Origin: an uncultured Corynebacterium sp.
GTDB taxonomy: Bacteria > Actinomycetota > Actinomycetes > Mycobacteriales > Mycobacteriaceae
Length of the DNA: 64,000 nt
Direction of reading: 5' to 3'
Assembly: GCF_947253065.1 (NCBI RefSeq)
Contig: NZ_CAMXWS010000005.1
Coordinates: forward strand, 14,426-78,425
Positions 51,384-58,739 of this stretch are shown here, piece by piece. The first letter of the stretch is position 1; every line of letters begins with the position of its first letter. The translations under genes were made by a program, and so were the position numbers. Below the pieces are notes generated by a model that saw only the letters and a list, made by a program, of their open reading frames with translations, was not told the origin of the DNA and did not search any database.

Positions 51384-52588
51384 GTTCCACAGAACGTCAC
51401 GAAGGGTTCTCCTTCGTCGCCTTCGGGCTCGGCCATCCAGGCCGGGCCCGCTTCTGCGTTATAGGGATCTGTGACAGCTGCAAGCAGCGTGAAATAGGGC
51501 GCAAGGTTTCCGTCTTGTTCTGCGGCATTGATCGCTGTTTGCAACATGCGGTTGCGTGGAATGAAGACGGGCCCGTCGTAATGCGAATGGTTGTAGGTAG
51601 TTATGTCATTTGCTCGCCCGAGCTCTCCAGGGGCGGGGACATGTTTCGCCCATGCGCGGTGCCAAAGTGTCTCCATATCAGCGAGGACTTCCTGCATTGC
51701 TTCGATATTGCTTATTGGCAGCAGTGCTTCGGCCAGACGGGTGAGGTTCCACGCCATGATGTCGGGCTGGTTACCAAAGGCATAACGGCCTTGCGCATCG
51801 ATAGAAGAAAAGCATGCATCGGCCCGGAAACGCTCAGTGAATGCGCATGGTCCGTAGTCGATGGTCTCGCCGGACAGAGCAGTGTTGTCGGTATTCATCA
51901 CCCCATGGACGAACCCGATTCGCATCCACTGCGCGACAAGGTCGAGTTGGCGTGACATGACATCGGCGAGCAGATCCTCTGGCGCCTTAAACCCTGCGGC
52001 CTCCACGACAGCGGCGACCAAGTCCGGGGATTGCGTCGCGGCATATTGCACGGAACCGACGCGCAGGTGGCTGTGTGCCACGCGCACCACGACACCACCG
52101 GGGACTGGCCCTTGCTGCCGTACAACCGTCTCGCCGGTGGTCAGCACCGCGAGAGCACGCGTGGTGGGAACACCGATGGAGTGCATGAATTCACTGATCA
52201 GATATTCACGCAGCATCGGGCCAAGTGCCCCACGGCCGTCCGATCCCGGTTTGGAAAACAGTGTGGGCCCGGAGCCTTTCAGCTGAATCTCTATGCGGCC
52301 TTCTGGGGTGGGAAGGTCGCCGAGGAGGAGGGCGCGGCCGTCGCCAAGCAATGGCACGAACTGACCGAATTGGTGCCCGGCATACGCTGTCGCGTGACCG
52401 CCGTTGGCCCCTGTAAGCCAGCGCAAACCTTCGTCGCTGCGCAACCATTCGCAATCAAGGCCGAGTGTGCGTGCCAGCGCCTCATTGAGTACGACGAGCT
52501 GCGGGGCGGGGAAATCCGCGCCGCGTGATTCGACCGCCATGGACGGAAGTGCGTCAGCGAAGGTGTGGGCGAGTTTCGGTTGTGGCAT
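51380..52588 (-). CDS. selO: SelO/YdiU-type protein adenylyltransferase
   Basis: Pseudokinase-fold enzyme that AMPylates proteins involved in redox homeostasis. Visible marks are YAGHQFGQFVPLLGDGRALLLG, IQLKGSGPTLFS (ATP-binding Lys region), RALAVLTTGE, GFVHGVMNTDNTALSGETIDYGP (active-site Asn/Asp) and the C-terminus VTFCGT with a Cys in the position where eukaryotic SelO has selenocysteine. At 402 aa it is somewhat shorter than E. coli YdiU (about 480). The ATG at 52588 has TAGGGT 7 nt upstream, overlapping the opposite -10 of cobA. Confidence 0.9.
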   Translation of the reverse strand: MPQPKLAHTFADALPSMAVESRGADFPAPQLVVLNEALARTLGLDCEWLRSDEGLRWLTGANGGHATAYAGHQFGQFVPLLGDGRALLLGDLPTPEGRIEIQLKGSGPTLFSKPGSDGRGALGPMLREYLISEFMHSIGVPTTRALAVLTTGETVVRQQGPVPGGVVVRVAHSHLRVGSVQYAATQSPDLVAAVVEAAGFKAPEDLLADVMSRQLDLVAQWMRIGFVHGVMNTDNTALSGETIDYGPCAFTERFRADACFSSIDAQGRYAFGNQPDIMAWNLTRLAEALLPISNIEAMQEVLADMETLWHRAWAKHVPAPGELGRANDITTYNHSHYDGPVFIPRNRMLQTAINAAEQDGNLAPYFTLLAAVTDPYNAEAGPAWMAEPEGDEGEPFVTFCGT

Positions 52589-52595
52589 GGGCCCC

Positions 52596-52605
52596 ACCCT
52601 AGACT
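52596..52605. promoter_or_regulatory. Overlapping opposite -10 hexamers of selO and cobA
   Basis: On the - strand TAGGGT (52601-52596) serves selO; on the + strand TAGACT (52600-52605) serves cobA. They share two base pairs, so polymerase probably cannot open both at once. Both genes are leaderless by spacing (7 and 8 nt). Confidence 0.5.
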
Positions 52606-52613
52606 TGGTGTCC

Positions 52614-53348
52614 ATGAACGGAAGTGTGATTCTTGTCGGCGGTGGTCCTGGTGCGTGGGATTTGATCACGGTGCGCGGACTGCGTGCGCTGGAGGCAGCG
52701 GACGTGATTCTGACTGATCATCTGGGCCCGACGGATCAGCTGGACCAGTTCCTGGATACGGATGGCAAGGAGATCATTGATGTGGCGAAATTGCCGTATG
52801 CGCGCCAGGTGGCGCAGGAGCGCACGAATGAGCTGATGATCACGCATGCCAAGGCAGGCAAGCGCGTCGCACGGCTCAAAGGCGGCGACCCGTATGTGTT
52901 CGGGCGCGGTTTCGAGGAGCTGCAGGCTTGCGCAGCAGCGGGCATCACGTGCGAGGTCGTGCCAGGCGTGACTAGTGCAGTGTCGGTTCCCGCGGTGGCC
53001 GGGATTCCGGTGACGCAGCGAGGTGTGACGCATTCTTTCACTGTCGTGTCCGGGCATCTTGCGCCGGATGATCCGCGTTCGCTCGTGGACTGGGAGGCGC
53101 TCGCGCGCGTGGGCGGCACCATCGTGGTCATCATGGGTGTGCGTCAGGCGCCCGCGATCGCGGAGACGCTGCAGCACGTTCTTCCTGCTACGACGCCAGC
53201 TGCGATCATTCAGGAGGGGGAGACCACCCGTCAGCGCCACTTCCACACCACGCTCGGCGCGCTCGCTGAGACGATGGCGCGCGAGAACATCACCAACCCC
53301 GCTGTCTACGTCATCGGGGAGGTCGCAGGCCTTGCGCACGCTGGATAA
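52614..53348 (+). CDS. cobA: Uroporphyrinogen-III C-methyltransferase (SUMT)
   Basis: Makes precorrin-2, feeding siroheme or cobalamin. The 244-aa protein shows VILVGGGPGAWDLITVRGLR (residues about 5-24), VARLKGGDPYVFGRGFEEL (about 82-100), VVPGVTSAVSVPAVAGIPVTQRG and VIMGVRQAPAI, all family hallmarks. No other cobalamin gene is nearby, so siroheme synthesis is the likely use. The ATG at 52614 is leaderless by its TAGACT box. The next gene starts inside its 3' end. Confidence 0.94.
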   Translation: MNGSVILVGGGPGAWDLITVRGLRALEAADVILTDHLGPTDQLDQFLDTDGKEIIDVAKLPYARQVAQERTNELMITHAKAGKRVARLKGGDPYVFGRGFEELQACAAAGITCEVVPGVTSAVSVPAVAGIPVTQRGVTHSFTVVSGHLAPDDPRSLVDWEALARVGGTIVVIMGVRQAPAIAETLQHVLPATTPAAIIQEGETTRQRHFHTTLGALAETMARENITNPAVYVIGEVAGLAHAG

Positions 53349-54282
53349 ACTCATCGTCGACGAAGCGCTTATCGACGCCACCCCCACCACCCTCATCTGC
53401 CACGACCCGTCCCTGGACCTCACCCGCACAGCCCTGGAGGCTGGCGGGAAGGTGGTCTTCCTCGACGCAGATTATTCGCGCAGCCAACAAGCCGCCTCCC
53501 TTGGCGCTGTGATTGCCGGTGATACCCGCCTCGATGAGTTCCTCGCTGGCTCTACTGGTTCCGCTGTAGCGATCGGGGAGATGCCCAAGTCGCTGGCACG
53601 CCTGGACTACCTGGCACGTTCGATTGCCGGTGCTGGTTTCGACGATGTTCGCCTCGTACTGGGCGCGAATAACAAGCATCTTTCGCGCGGCATGAATGGC
53701 GTGCTCGCTGAGTCTTTCACCGATGTCGCCGCTTCACGCGGTCGCGGCAAATTCCGTTGCCTGGTTGCTTCCGGCCCCCGCGATGTCGCTTATTCACCCG
53801 TGCACGGCGACGGCCTCATCGCCATCGGTGGCGTCTTTTCCGGCGCAAAGCCTGACCGGGGTGGCGAGCTTTTGCGTTCCTGCCTGCCCGATTCGCTCGG
53901 CCGATTGTTGGATCTCGGGTGTGGTAATGGCTCTGTCACTCGTGGGCTCGATGCGCAGGCGACGGACTCTGACGCTGATGCTGTTCTCTCCGCCCGCGCC
54001 ATCGGCCTCGAGGTGACATGGGACGATGCCGGCTCGCGTTTCCCAGAGGCGTCCTTCGACACCATCGCGCTTAACCCGCCATTCCACGACGGCACAGCTG
54101 TCGATGCCACCTTGGTACAGCATCTTCTCGACGCCTCCCGCCGACTTCTCGCGCCCAGCGGCTCCCTCTATCTAGTGCACAATTCGCACCTGCGTTACCG
54201 CAGTGAAGTAGAGCACCGCTTCAGCTCCGTAGAGCAGGTTGCCCGCAATAAGACGTTCACGGTCTTGCGCGCTTCCAACTAA
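53332..54282 (+). CDS. RsmC/RlmG-like SAM methyltransferase
   Basis: A 316-aa protein with a degenerate N-terminal methyltransferase-like domain and a C-terminal catalytic one: LGRLLDLGCGNGSVT (SAM loop, about 192) and IALNPPFHDGTAVD (the NPPF motif of N2-guanine rRNA methyltransferases, about 246). This two-domain layout is typical of RsmC/RlmG. The start is probably TTG at 53332, overlapping cobA by 17 bp; no ATG is well placed. Repeat element site 15 is near its N-terminus. The stop overlaps the convergent sirtuin gene by 4 nt. Confidence 0.8.
   Translation: MRTLDKLIVDEALIDATPTTLICHDPSLDLTRTALEAGGKVVFLDADYSRSQQAASLGAVIAGDTRLDEFLAGSTGSAVAIGEMPKSLARLDYLARSIAGAGFDDVRLVLGANNKHLSRGMNGVLAESFTDVAASRGRGKFRCLVASGPRDVAYSPVHGDGLIAIGGVFSGAKPDRGGELLRSCLPDSLGRLLDLGCGNGSVTRGLDAQATDSDADAVLSARAIGLEVTWDDAGSRFPEASFDTIALNPPFHDGTAVDATLVQHLLDASRRLLAPSGSLYLVHNSHLRYRSEVEHRFSSVEQVARNKTFTVLRASN
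53367..53377 (-). repeat. CGTCGATAAGC element, site 15
   Basis: Exact copy near the 5' end of the methyltransferase gene, read as LID in EALIDATP. Confidence 0.9.
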
Positions 54283-55004
54283 CCCAGAAGCTGGGGCAGG
54301 GCATTGGCAGCAGTGTCCTCGACGACGACCTCCGCTAAGTGTGACAGGTCCGTGCGCATGGGTGTGACCTCGATGATCGGGATCCCCTGGGCGTGTGCCA
54401 ACAAAGGTAGACCAGCAGCCGGGTAGACCACGCCTGAGGTCCCCACGATCAGGACTGCATCAGCCGTGCGCATGCGACGTTCTGCTTCTTGCCACTCCGC
54501 TTCCGGGAGTGCCTCGCCGAACCACACCACGCCTGGTCGTACCGGGCCACCGCACTCCGGGCAGGCCGGCGGAGTGATCTCAGCGACGGGCTGCTCGGGG
54601 AAGGGGATGGGGTGGTTATAAGGTACGTCGCAAAGCGAGCAACGGAATTCAAACAAGGAACCGTGCAGGTGCACGACCTCCGTACTGCCTGCTCTCTCGT
54701 GCAAATTATCGATATTTTGGGTGGTCACCGTCGTTTTCGGCGAGCGTGCAATCGCGATGTGCCCTGCGTTCGGTTCCGCCTGCTGCGCGAGACGCGCACG
54801 CCACAAGTACCACGCGAACATCGTGTCCGGATCGTTGTGCCACGCGTCGGTGGACGCCATATCCTGCGGGTCGACGTTCTCCCACAGGCCCGTCTGCGCG
54901 TCACGGTAGGTGGCGATACCGCTGTCTGCGCTCATACCGGCGCCGGTGAAGACCTCGATGTGCGTGGCACCCGCGAGGATTTCTTGTGCACGAGTAATAC
55001 TCAT
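54279..55004 (-). CDS. NAD-dependent protein deacylase (sirtuin)
   Basis: Removes acyl groups from lysines using NAD+. The 241-aa protein has FTGAGMSADSGIATYRD (about 19-35), TTQNIDNLHERAGS (about 92-105), the catalytic His in VVHLHGSLFEFRCS and a zinc ribbon CSLC-...-CPEC (about 122-155), then RPGVVWFGEALPE. The normal TFR of bacterial sirtuins is TYR here. The ATG at 55004 has TAGCCT 8 nt upstream. It converges on the methyltransferase gene. Confidence 0.92.
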   Translation of the reverse strand: MSITRAQEILAGATHIEVFTGAGMSADSGIATYRDAQTGLWENVDPQDMASTDAWHNDPDTMFAWYLWRARLAQQAEPNAGHIAIARSPKTTVTTQNIDNLHERAGSTEVVHLHGSLFEFRCSLCDVPYNHPIPFPEQPVAEITPPACPECGGPVRPGVVWFGEALPEAEWQEAERRMRTADAVLIVGTSGVVYPAAGLPLLAHAQGIPIIEVTPMRTDLSHLAEVVVEDTAANALPQLLG

Positions 55005-55026
55005 ATTTTCCCAGGCTATTGCGTGA

Positions 55027-56070
55027 CTAGCCGATCTGCACCCTTGTCGTGCAATCGATCTTCGCGTATCTACGCCCGTTCTTGTCCACGTTATTCAGCG
55101 AATAATTCCCGCCGTACGCACGGCAGCCGGTGTACGTATCCACTGCAGCTGGTGCTTGCTGAGGTGCCTGTGAAGGTGCTTCTTCGCGCTGCGCCGCGGT
55201 GCGCTCTGCCTCACGCTGTTTCTCCGCACGCTCCTGCTCAGCTTTCAGGCGTTCCTCCTCGCGACGCTTCTTCTCGTCTTCCCGACGCTTCTGTTCCTTC
55301 TTCTCCTTCTTCTCCGTCTTCTCCAGGGCCTTCTCCGCGTCATCGACCTGGGAGGCGGTGCGGTCGAGGAATTCGGTAAGTTCCGCTGAGTAGAAGAATT
55401 CCTGGGCGCGACCGGCTTGCTCATCGCGCTTAAGAGCTCGGCGCATCTCGTCGACGGTTCTCCGCATGCGGCCGACGATCTCGCGCGCATCCCCCATACG
55501 CTTCGGGTCCGAAAGATCCAGATCATTCAAGCTCTCCGAATCCTGCTGCAAGCCCTCCAACTTCTCCTTGTCCTGCGGAACCGGCGCGAAGCAGCCCACC
55601 TCGGCGCCGAAGACCCCGGACTTGTTGTTCTTCGGGCCAGCTTCAGCAGCGAGGATCCGGTCGTAGAATTTCCGGTTCGGCTCAAAGACCACCGCGTGGG
55701 CGTAGCCTTCCTTCACGATGACTTCGTTGATGAAAGTGGTCTCCTTGAACACGCCCGCCAGTTCCCGTCCGTAGCGGTCTTGAGTTTCGACGTCATACTC
55801 CAAAGAGACCTTTGTTCCCGCAGGAAGAAGCTCCTCAAGGCGAGTTTTGGCTTCCCTGGCAAAACACTCGTCGGAAACGCCGTTGCGCCCAAGCTCAGGG
55901 GTGTCAATGTTGAGCAGCCTGACCCGCTTCGTTTCGCCCTTCACAGAAACATCGATGGTGTCGCCGTCGATGACGCGCTCAACCGACGTGTCTCCGCGGA
56001 CGAAATCGGCGACCGCAACGCCAGTGCCCACCAGCGCTGCTGCCGCAAGAAGGGCCAGCAACTCTTTCAT
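55027..56070 (-). CDS. Secreted thermonuclease-like protein with coiled-coil arm
   Basis: Exported 347-aa protein. A signal or anchor segment (LLALLAAAALVGTGVAVADF) precedes a staphylococcal-nuclease domain (about 28-145) with VERVIDGDTIDVSV, VRLLNIDTPELG and the catalytic DRYGRELAGVF. A highly charged Lys/Glu/Arg coiled coil follows (about 215-300), then a Cys-containing C-terminal module TYTGCRAYGGNYSLN...YAKIDCTTRVQIG, probably disulfide-bonded. The ATG has AGGTGA 5 nt upstream. It probably digests extracellular nucleic acid for nutrition. The downstream gene is 12 bp away on the other side. Confidence 0.85.
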   Translation of the reverse strand: MKELLALLAAAALVGTGVAVADFVRGDTSVERVIDGDTIDVSVKGETKRVRLLNIDTPELGRNGVSDECFAREAKTRLEELLPAGTKVSLEYDVETQDRYGRELAGVFKETTFINEVIVKEGYAHAVVFEPNRKFYDRILAAEAGPKNNKSGVFGAEVGCFAPVPQDKEKLEGLQQDSESLNDLDLSDPKRMGDAREIVGRMRRTVDEMRRALKRDEQAGRAQEFFYSAELTEFLDRTASQVDDAEKALEKTEKKEKKEQKRREDEKKRREEERLKAEQERAEKQREAERTAAQREEAPSQAPQQAPAAVDTYTGCRAYGGNYSLNNVDKNGRRYAKIDCTTRVQIG

Positions 56071-56082
56071 TTTTCACCTATC

Positions 56083-56808
56083 TCAAACCAGCAAGAACGG
56101 TGCGACGCACACCAGGATGAGCAAAACACCCATCGTGTAGACATACTTCTTCACCGGCGGGTGTGCCCAGTTCAGATCTACCTTTGACTCGTTGAAAGGC
56201 GAAATCCACATTGCCATTGGGTCGGCGGGCTCGTTATAGAACCCCATGCCCGATCCTGCGCCAAAGTGTTTCTTCCTGTCTCTCTCAGCCTCGTCAGTCG
56301 GCATCTCCTTCATCTGCTTTGGCCAGCGAGCGATGAGGACGAAGGTGTAGATAACCGCTGCAAAAGATCCGATAACGAGGGTGACCAACGCCGGTGTTGT
56401 GAAGCGCCCGTATTCGGGGAATGTCATCGTCACCTGCAGCAAGCACAGCGGAACGACGATGGAAAGGGCGATCCATGCCAAGGAGAGCTGTGTGATGCGC
56501 AACAGTGCGGCAGCTTTATCCGCGGCAGTCTGTGAAAAGGGAATGGGGGAGGTGGGGGAGACAGGGAGGCGTCGATAAGCGATATGTGGATGAGGCGCTG
56601 CAAAGCGCAACAAGACCAGGAGCAGCAGCGAATACCACGCGCCGAACGTCGCAGCGGGAAGAGACTTGGCCACCCAGCGATCGACCTCGCCGTCCGGGCC
56701 GACGTGAACGGGGATCTGCTCGGGCACCGCGTCGTAGCGCAGCACAACGACAGCGAACGTCAGCAGCGCCACGCCGAGCGCCGCGCTGTACAAGGCTCGT
56801 GAATTCAC
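56083..56808 (-). CDS. DUF1648 membrane protein
   Basis: A 241-aa membrane protein with about 5 helices. Residues about 28-47 show the DUF1648 signature DAVPEQIPVHVGPDGEVDRW. Two helices follow, then a cytoplasmic section (KQMKEMPTDEAERDRKKHFG) and a last helix, YVYTMGVLLILVCVAPFLLV. Family members resemble the SdpI immunity/sensor membrane proteins; the function here is unknown. The GTG at 56808 has TACAGT 6 nt upstream, inside a dyad. Repeat element site 16 is read as AYRR. Confidence 0.75.
   Translation of the reverse strand: MNSRALYSAALGVALLTFAVVVLRYDAVPEQIPVHVGPDGEVDRWVAKSLPAATFGAWYSLLLLVLLRFAAPHPHIAYRRLPVSPTSPIPFSQTAADKAAALLRITQLSLAWIALSIVVPLCLLQVTMTFPEYGRFTTPALVTLVIGSFAAVIYTFVLIARWPKQMKEMPTDEAERDRKKHFGAGSGMGFYNEPADPMAMWISPFNESKVDLNWAHPPVKKYVYTMGVLLILVCVAPFLLV
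56570..56580 (+). repeat. CGTCGATAAGC element, site 16
   Basis: Exact copy inside the DUF1648 gene, read on the - strand as AYRR, a fourth reading phase. Confidence 0.9.
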
Positions 56809-56810
56809 AT

Positions 56811-56826
56811 GTCCACTGTAGTGGAC
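56811..56826. promoter_or_regulatory. Dyad GTCCAC-N4-GTGGAC over the -10 of the DUF1648 gene
   Basis: Perfect 6-bp inverted repeat with a TGTA spacer. On the - strand it contains the TACAGT hexamer of the leaderless DUF1648 gene, so binding here would block transcription. Confidence 0.5.
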
Positions 56827-56878
56827 ACGCGCGGGTGGAAAGCCATTGACAGTGCAAGAATGGCTGGAGGGGGGAGAC

Positions 56879-57781
56879 ATGGATAAAGAAAAAGCACACG
56901 CGCTTCTTGGGGCATTGGTGTCCACGCGGTCGGCAGCTTCGGGTGGCCTCACGCAAGAACGCCAATTGCGCCAGGGGGAACTCGTCGAGCTTTCGTCGAG
57001 ATTTGCTCTGCCGCGCGAGCTCTATTCGGCGTTGGAACCGTATGAACAAAAGTGGATCACCGTTGCCGCAGTAGCGGCCGGCGCACCCCGAGCGGTGTTG
57101 TGCGGGCGGTCGGCTGCGCGGTTGCTTGGGATGTGGGTGGTACCTCCTGCGGAAGAAAAGGTCGAGCTCATGCTGCCCTCCGGAGGTCTGCCCCCGAAAT
57201 CAAAGTGGGCGCCTGGGGTTGTCTATTACCGCGACGGGTTCCTCGCCGACACTTTCGCGGAAGCCCACGGTTTGCACATGACGACCTATCTGCGCACTGC
57301 CTTCGACATCGCAGCGCGTCACGGTTTTCTTGAAGGGCTAGTGGCCGTGGACTGGCTTTTGGGACACGGTGTCGTGACACGGAATCAGTTGCAGCTGGAA
57401 GTCCAGCGTATGCGCGGGCGGAAGGGCGTCGGGTCGGTCCGTGAGGTAGTTCGTCACGCAATCGATTGTTCGGAGTCGCCTTATGAGAGCTATGCCCGGG
57501 GGCTTCTTATCGAGGCGGGCCTTGAGGTACGCGCGCAGGTGCAGATCGGGAATTTCCGCGTTGACCTGCTCGTCGGCCGTGTGATTGTCGAAGTGGATGG
57601 CCGTGGAAAATACGACGGGGTCACCTACAAGCCGTTAGATGAGACATTGCGCTCGGAACGCGAACGGGAGAACCAGTTGCAGGACCGTGGCTATCTGGTG
57701 CGCCGTGTGTCGCCGCAGGAGCTACGCCGCGATCCACAGGGATTCGTAGAGCGGATCAGGCGCGCACTTGCTGTTTCGTAA
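56879..57781 (+). CDS. AbiEi-like / DUF559-type nuclease-fold protein
   Basis: A 300-aa soluble protein of a common actinobacterial family. The middle (about 60-130) resembles the AbiEi antitoxin body (AVLCGRSAARLLGMWVVPP then VELMLPSGG). The C-terminal domain looks like a restriction-endonuclease fold: RVDLLVGRVIVEVDGRGKYDG (about 218-238, D...E-x-D) and RERENQLQDRGYLVRRVSP. The nuclease activity is unproven. ATG at 56879 has GGAGGGGGGAG just upstream. No partner toxin gene is adjacent. An unusual inverted repeat follows its stop. Confidence 0.72.
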   Translation: MDKEKAHALLGALVSTRSAASGGLTQERQLRQGELVELSSRFALPRELYSALEPYEQKWITVAAVAAGAPRAVLCGRSAARLLGMWVVPPAEEKVELMLPSGGLPPKSKWAPGVVYYRDGFLADTFAEAHGLHMTTYLRTAFDIAARHGFLEGLVAVDWLLGHGVVTRNQLQLEVQRMRGRKGVGSVREVVRHAIDCSESPYESYARGLLIEAGLEVRAQVQIGNFRVDLLVGRVIVEVDGRGKYDGVTYKPLDETLRSERERENQLQDRGYLVRRVSPQELRRDPQGFVERIRRALAVS

Positions 57782-57819
57782 TGGTCAACGATCGGGCGTG
57801 TAACGGCGATCGAATACCA

Positions 57820-57919
57820 GGTTTGCCTTTTGTAGTTTGCCTTTTGCGAATTTCCGGCTTCCGCGACCTGGGGTTTTGATTATGGCTGCGTGCAAAAGGC
57901 AAACCACAAAAGGCAAACC
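57820..57919. repeat. 28-bp inverted repeat made of four copies of a 12-mer
   Basis: Arms 57820-57847 and 57892-57919 are complementary at 27 of 28 positions across a 44-bp spacer. Each arm contains two direct copies of CAAAAGGCAAAC (or its complement), 14 bp apart: 57821-57832, 57835-57846, 57893-57904 and 57907-57918, all exact. No T-run follows on either strand, so this is not a classical terminator; no target-site duplication is evident. Confidence 0.85.
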
Positions 57920-57940
57920 TCCCCCAGAGTGCACAATCAC

Positions 57941-57951
57941 GCTTATCGACG
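57941..57951 (-). repeat. CGTCGATAAGC element, site 17
   Basis: Exact intergenic copy between the inverted repeat and the end of the yaaA gene. Confidence 0.9.
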
Positions 57952-57964
57952 ACTCCCCGCGCCC

Positions 57965-58708
57965 CTACACCACCAAAGTGAGCTGATTCGGGTCCTTGGC
58001 ATCGGAGGAGGGCAACTCGACGGTCATGCCGGCAGCCTCAGCAATGGCGGCGACGCCTTCGATGTCGGTCACCGAGTCGGCGTCGGGCGCGGTGGCAAGC
58101 ACCCGGGCGAGTTCGCCCTTGTAGTGCTTGTTGAAGTGGCTGACGACCTTCCGGGAGCCGTCTTCCTGCACGGACTCAACCCGGACGGTGACCGCGCCGG
58201 GCACCGGGCCGAGCTGCTGGTAGGCGCCGGAGCGCATGTCCACGATCAACCCATTTACCTCGGTCAGTGCGTCGGTGATGGCAGACCCCCAACGGGCTTT
58301 CATTGTGGGGACAGTGCCATCGCGTGCCGGGAGCTTGGAGCCGCCGGAGAGCCGGTAGCGGGGGATGGTGTCGCCGGCGCGGACTACACCAAAGAGGGCG
58401 GAGCCGATGGCGAGGCGCGCCAAGGCGGGGTCGGGGAGGGAACCGGCGTCGAGGGCGTCGTAAAGCACGCCCGTGTAGCGGTAAATGGCGGGCATGACGG
58501 GCGCTGTGCGGAGCTCGAGGTTTTCTTCGGCTTCCTCGCGCTTGGTACCGGGGAGCTTGAGCGCGGTCATCATCTCGTCGACGTCGAGCGCGGCGAGATC
58601 ATCCATGATCGCGGAGCGGATTGGATCAAGTGAGGAAAACGACACATCAATGCCGTCCATTTCGCCGCCGGGAGCTTTGGTTTCAGAAGGAGGGAGCACG
58701 ATCAGCAT
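57965..58708 (-). CDS. yaaA: YaaA (DUF328) peroxide-stress protein
   Basis: A 247-aa cytoplasmic protein. YaaA limits Fenton damage by reducing free iron in E. coli and has a DNA-binding-like fold. The N-terminus MLIVLPPSETKAPGG is the family hallmark; SALFGVVRAGDTIPRYRLSGGSKL (about 114-137), NGLIVDMRSGAYQQL and VVSHFNKHYKGELAR follow. The ATG at 58708 has TAGCTT 7 nt upstream. It is divergent from proS across a 31-bp region containing two leaderless promoters. Confidence 0.92.
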   Translation of the reverse strand: MLIVLPPSETKAPGGEMDGIDVSFSSLDPIRSAIMDDLAALDVDEMMTALKLPGTKREEAEENLELRTAPVMPAIYRYTGVLYDALDAGSLPDPALARLAIGSALFGVVRAGDTIPRYRLSGGSKLPARDGTVPTMKARWGSAITDALTEVNGLIVDMRSGAYQQLGPVPGAVTVRVESVQEDGSRKVVSHFNKHYKGELARVLATAPDADSVTDIEGVAAIAEAAGMTVELPSSDAKDPNQLTLVV

Positions 58709-58739
58709 GCTTTCAAAGCTACCGGGTAAACTCACCGGC
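58709..58739. promoter_or_regulatory. 31-bp divergent leaderless promoter region yaaA/proS
   Basis: TAGCTT (58721-58716, - strand) precedes yaaA by 7 nt and TAAACT (58727-58732, + strand) precedes proS by 7 nt. The layout and length equal those at 1056-1086. Confidence 0.55.

Larger units (their letters stand above)
57782..57964. other. Convergent intergenic region with 28-bp inverted repeat and element 17
   Basis: No gene is seen. The region holds a long inverted repeat (separate entry), an AT-rich 44-bp spacer, and repeat element site 17, between the ends of two convergent genes. Confidence 0.7.
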
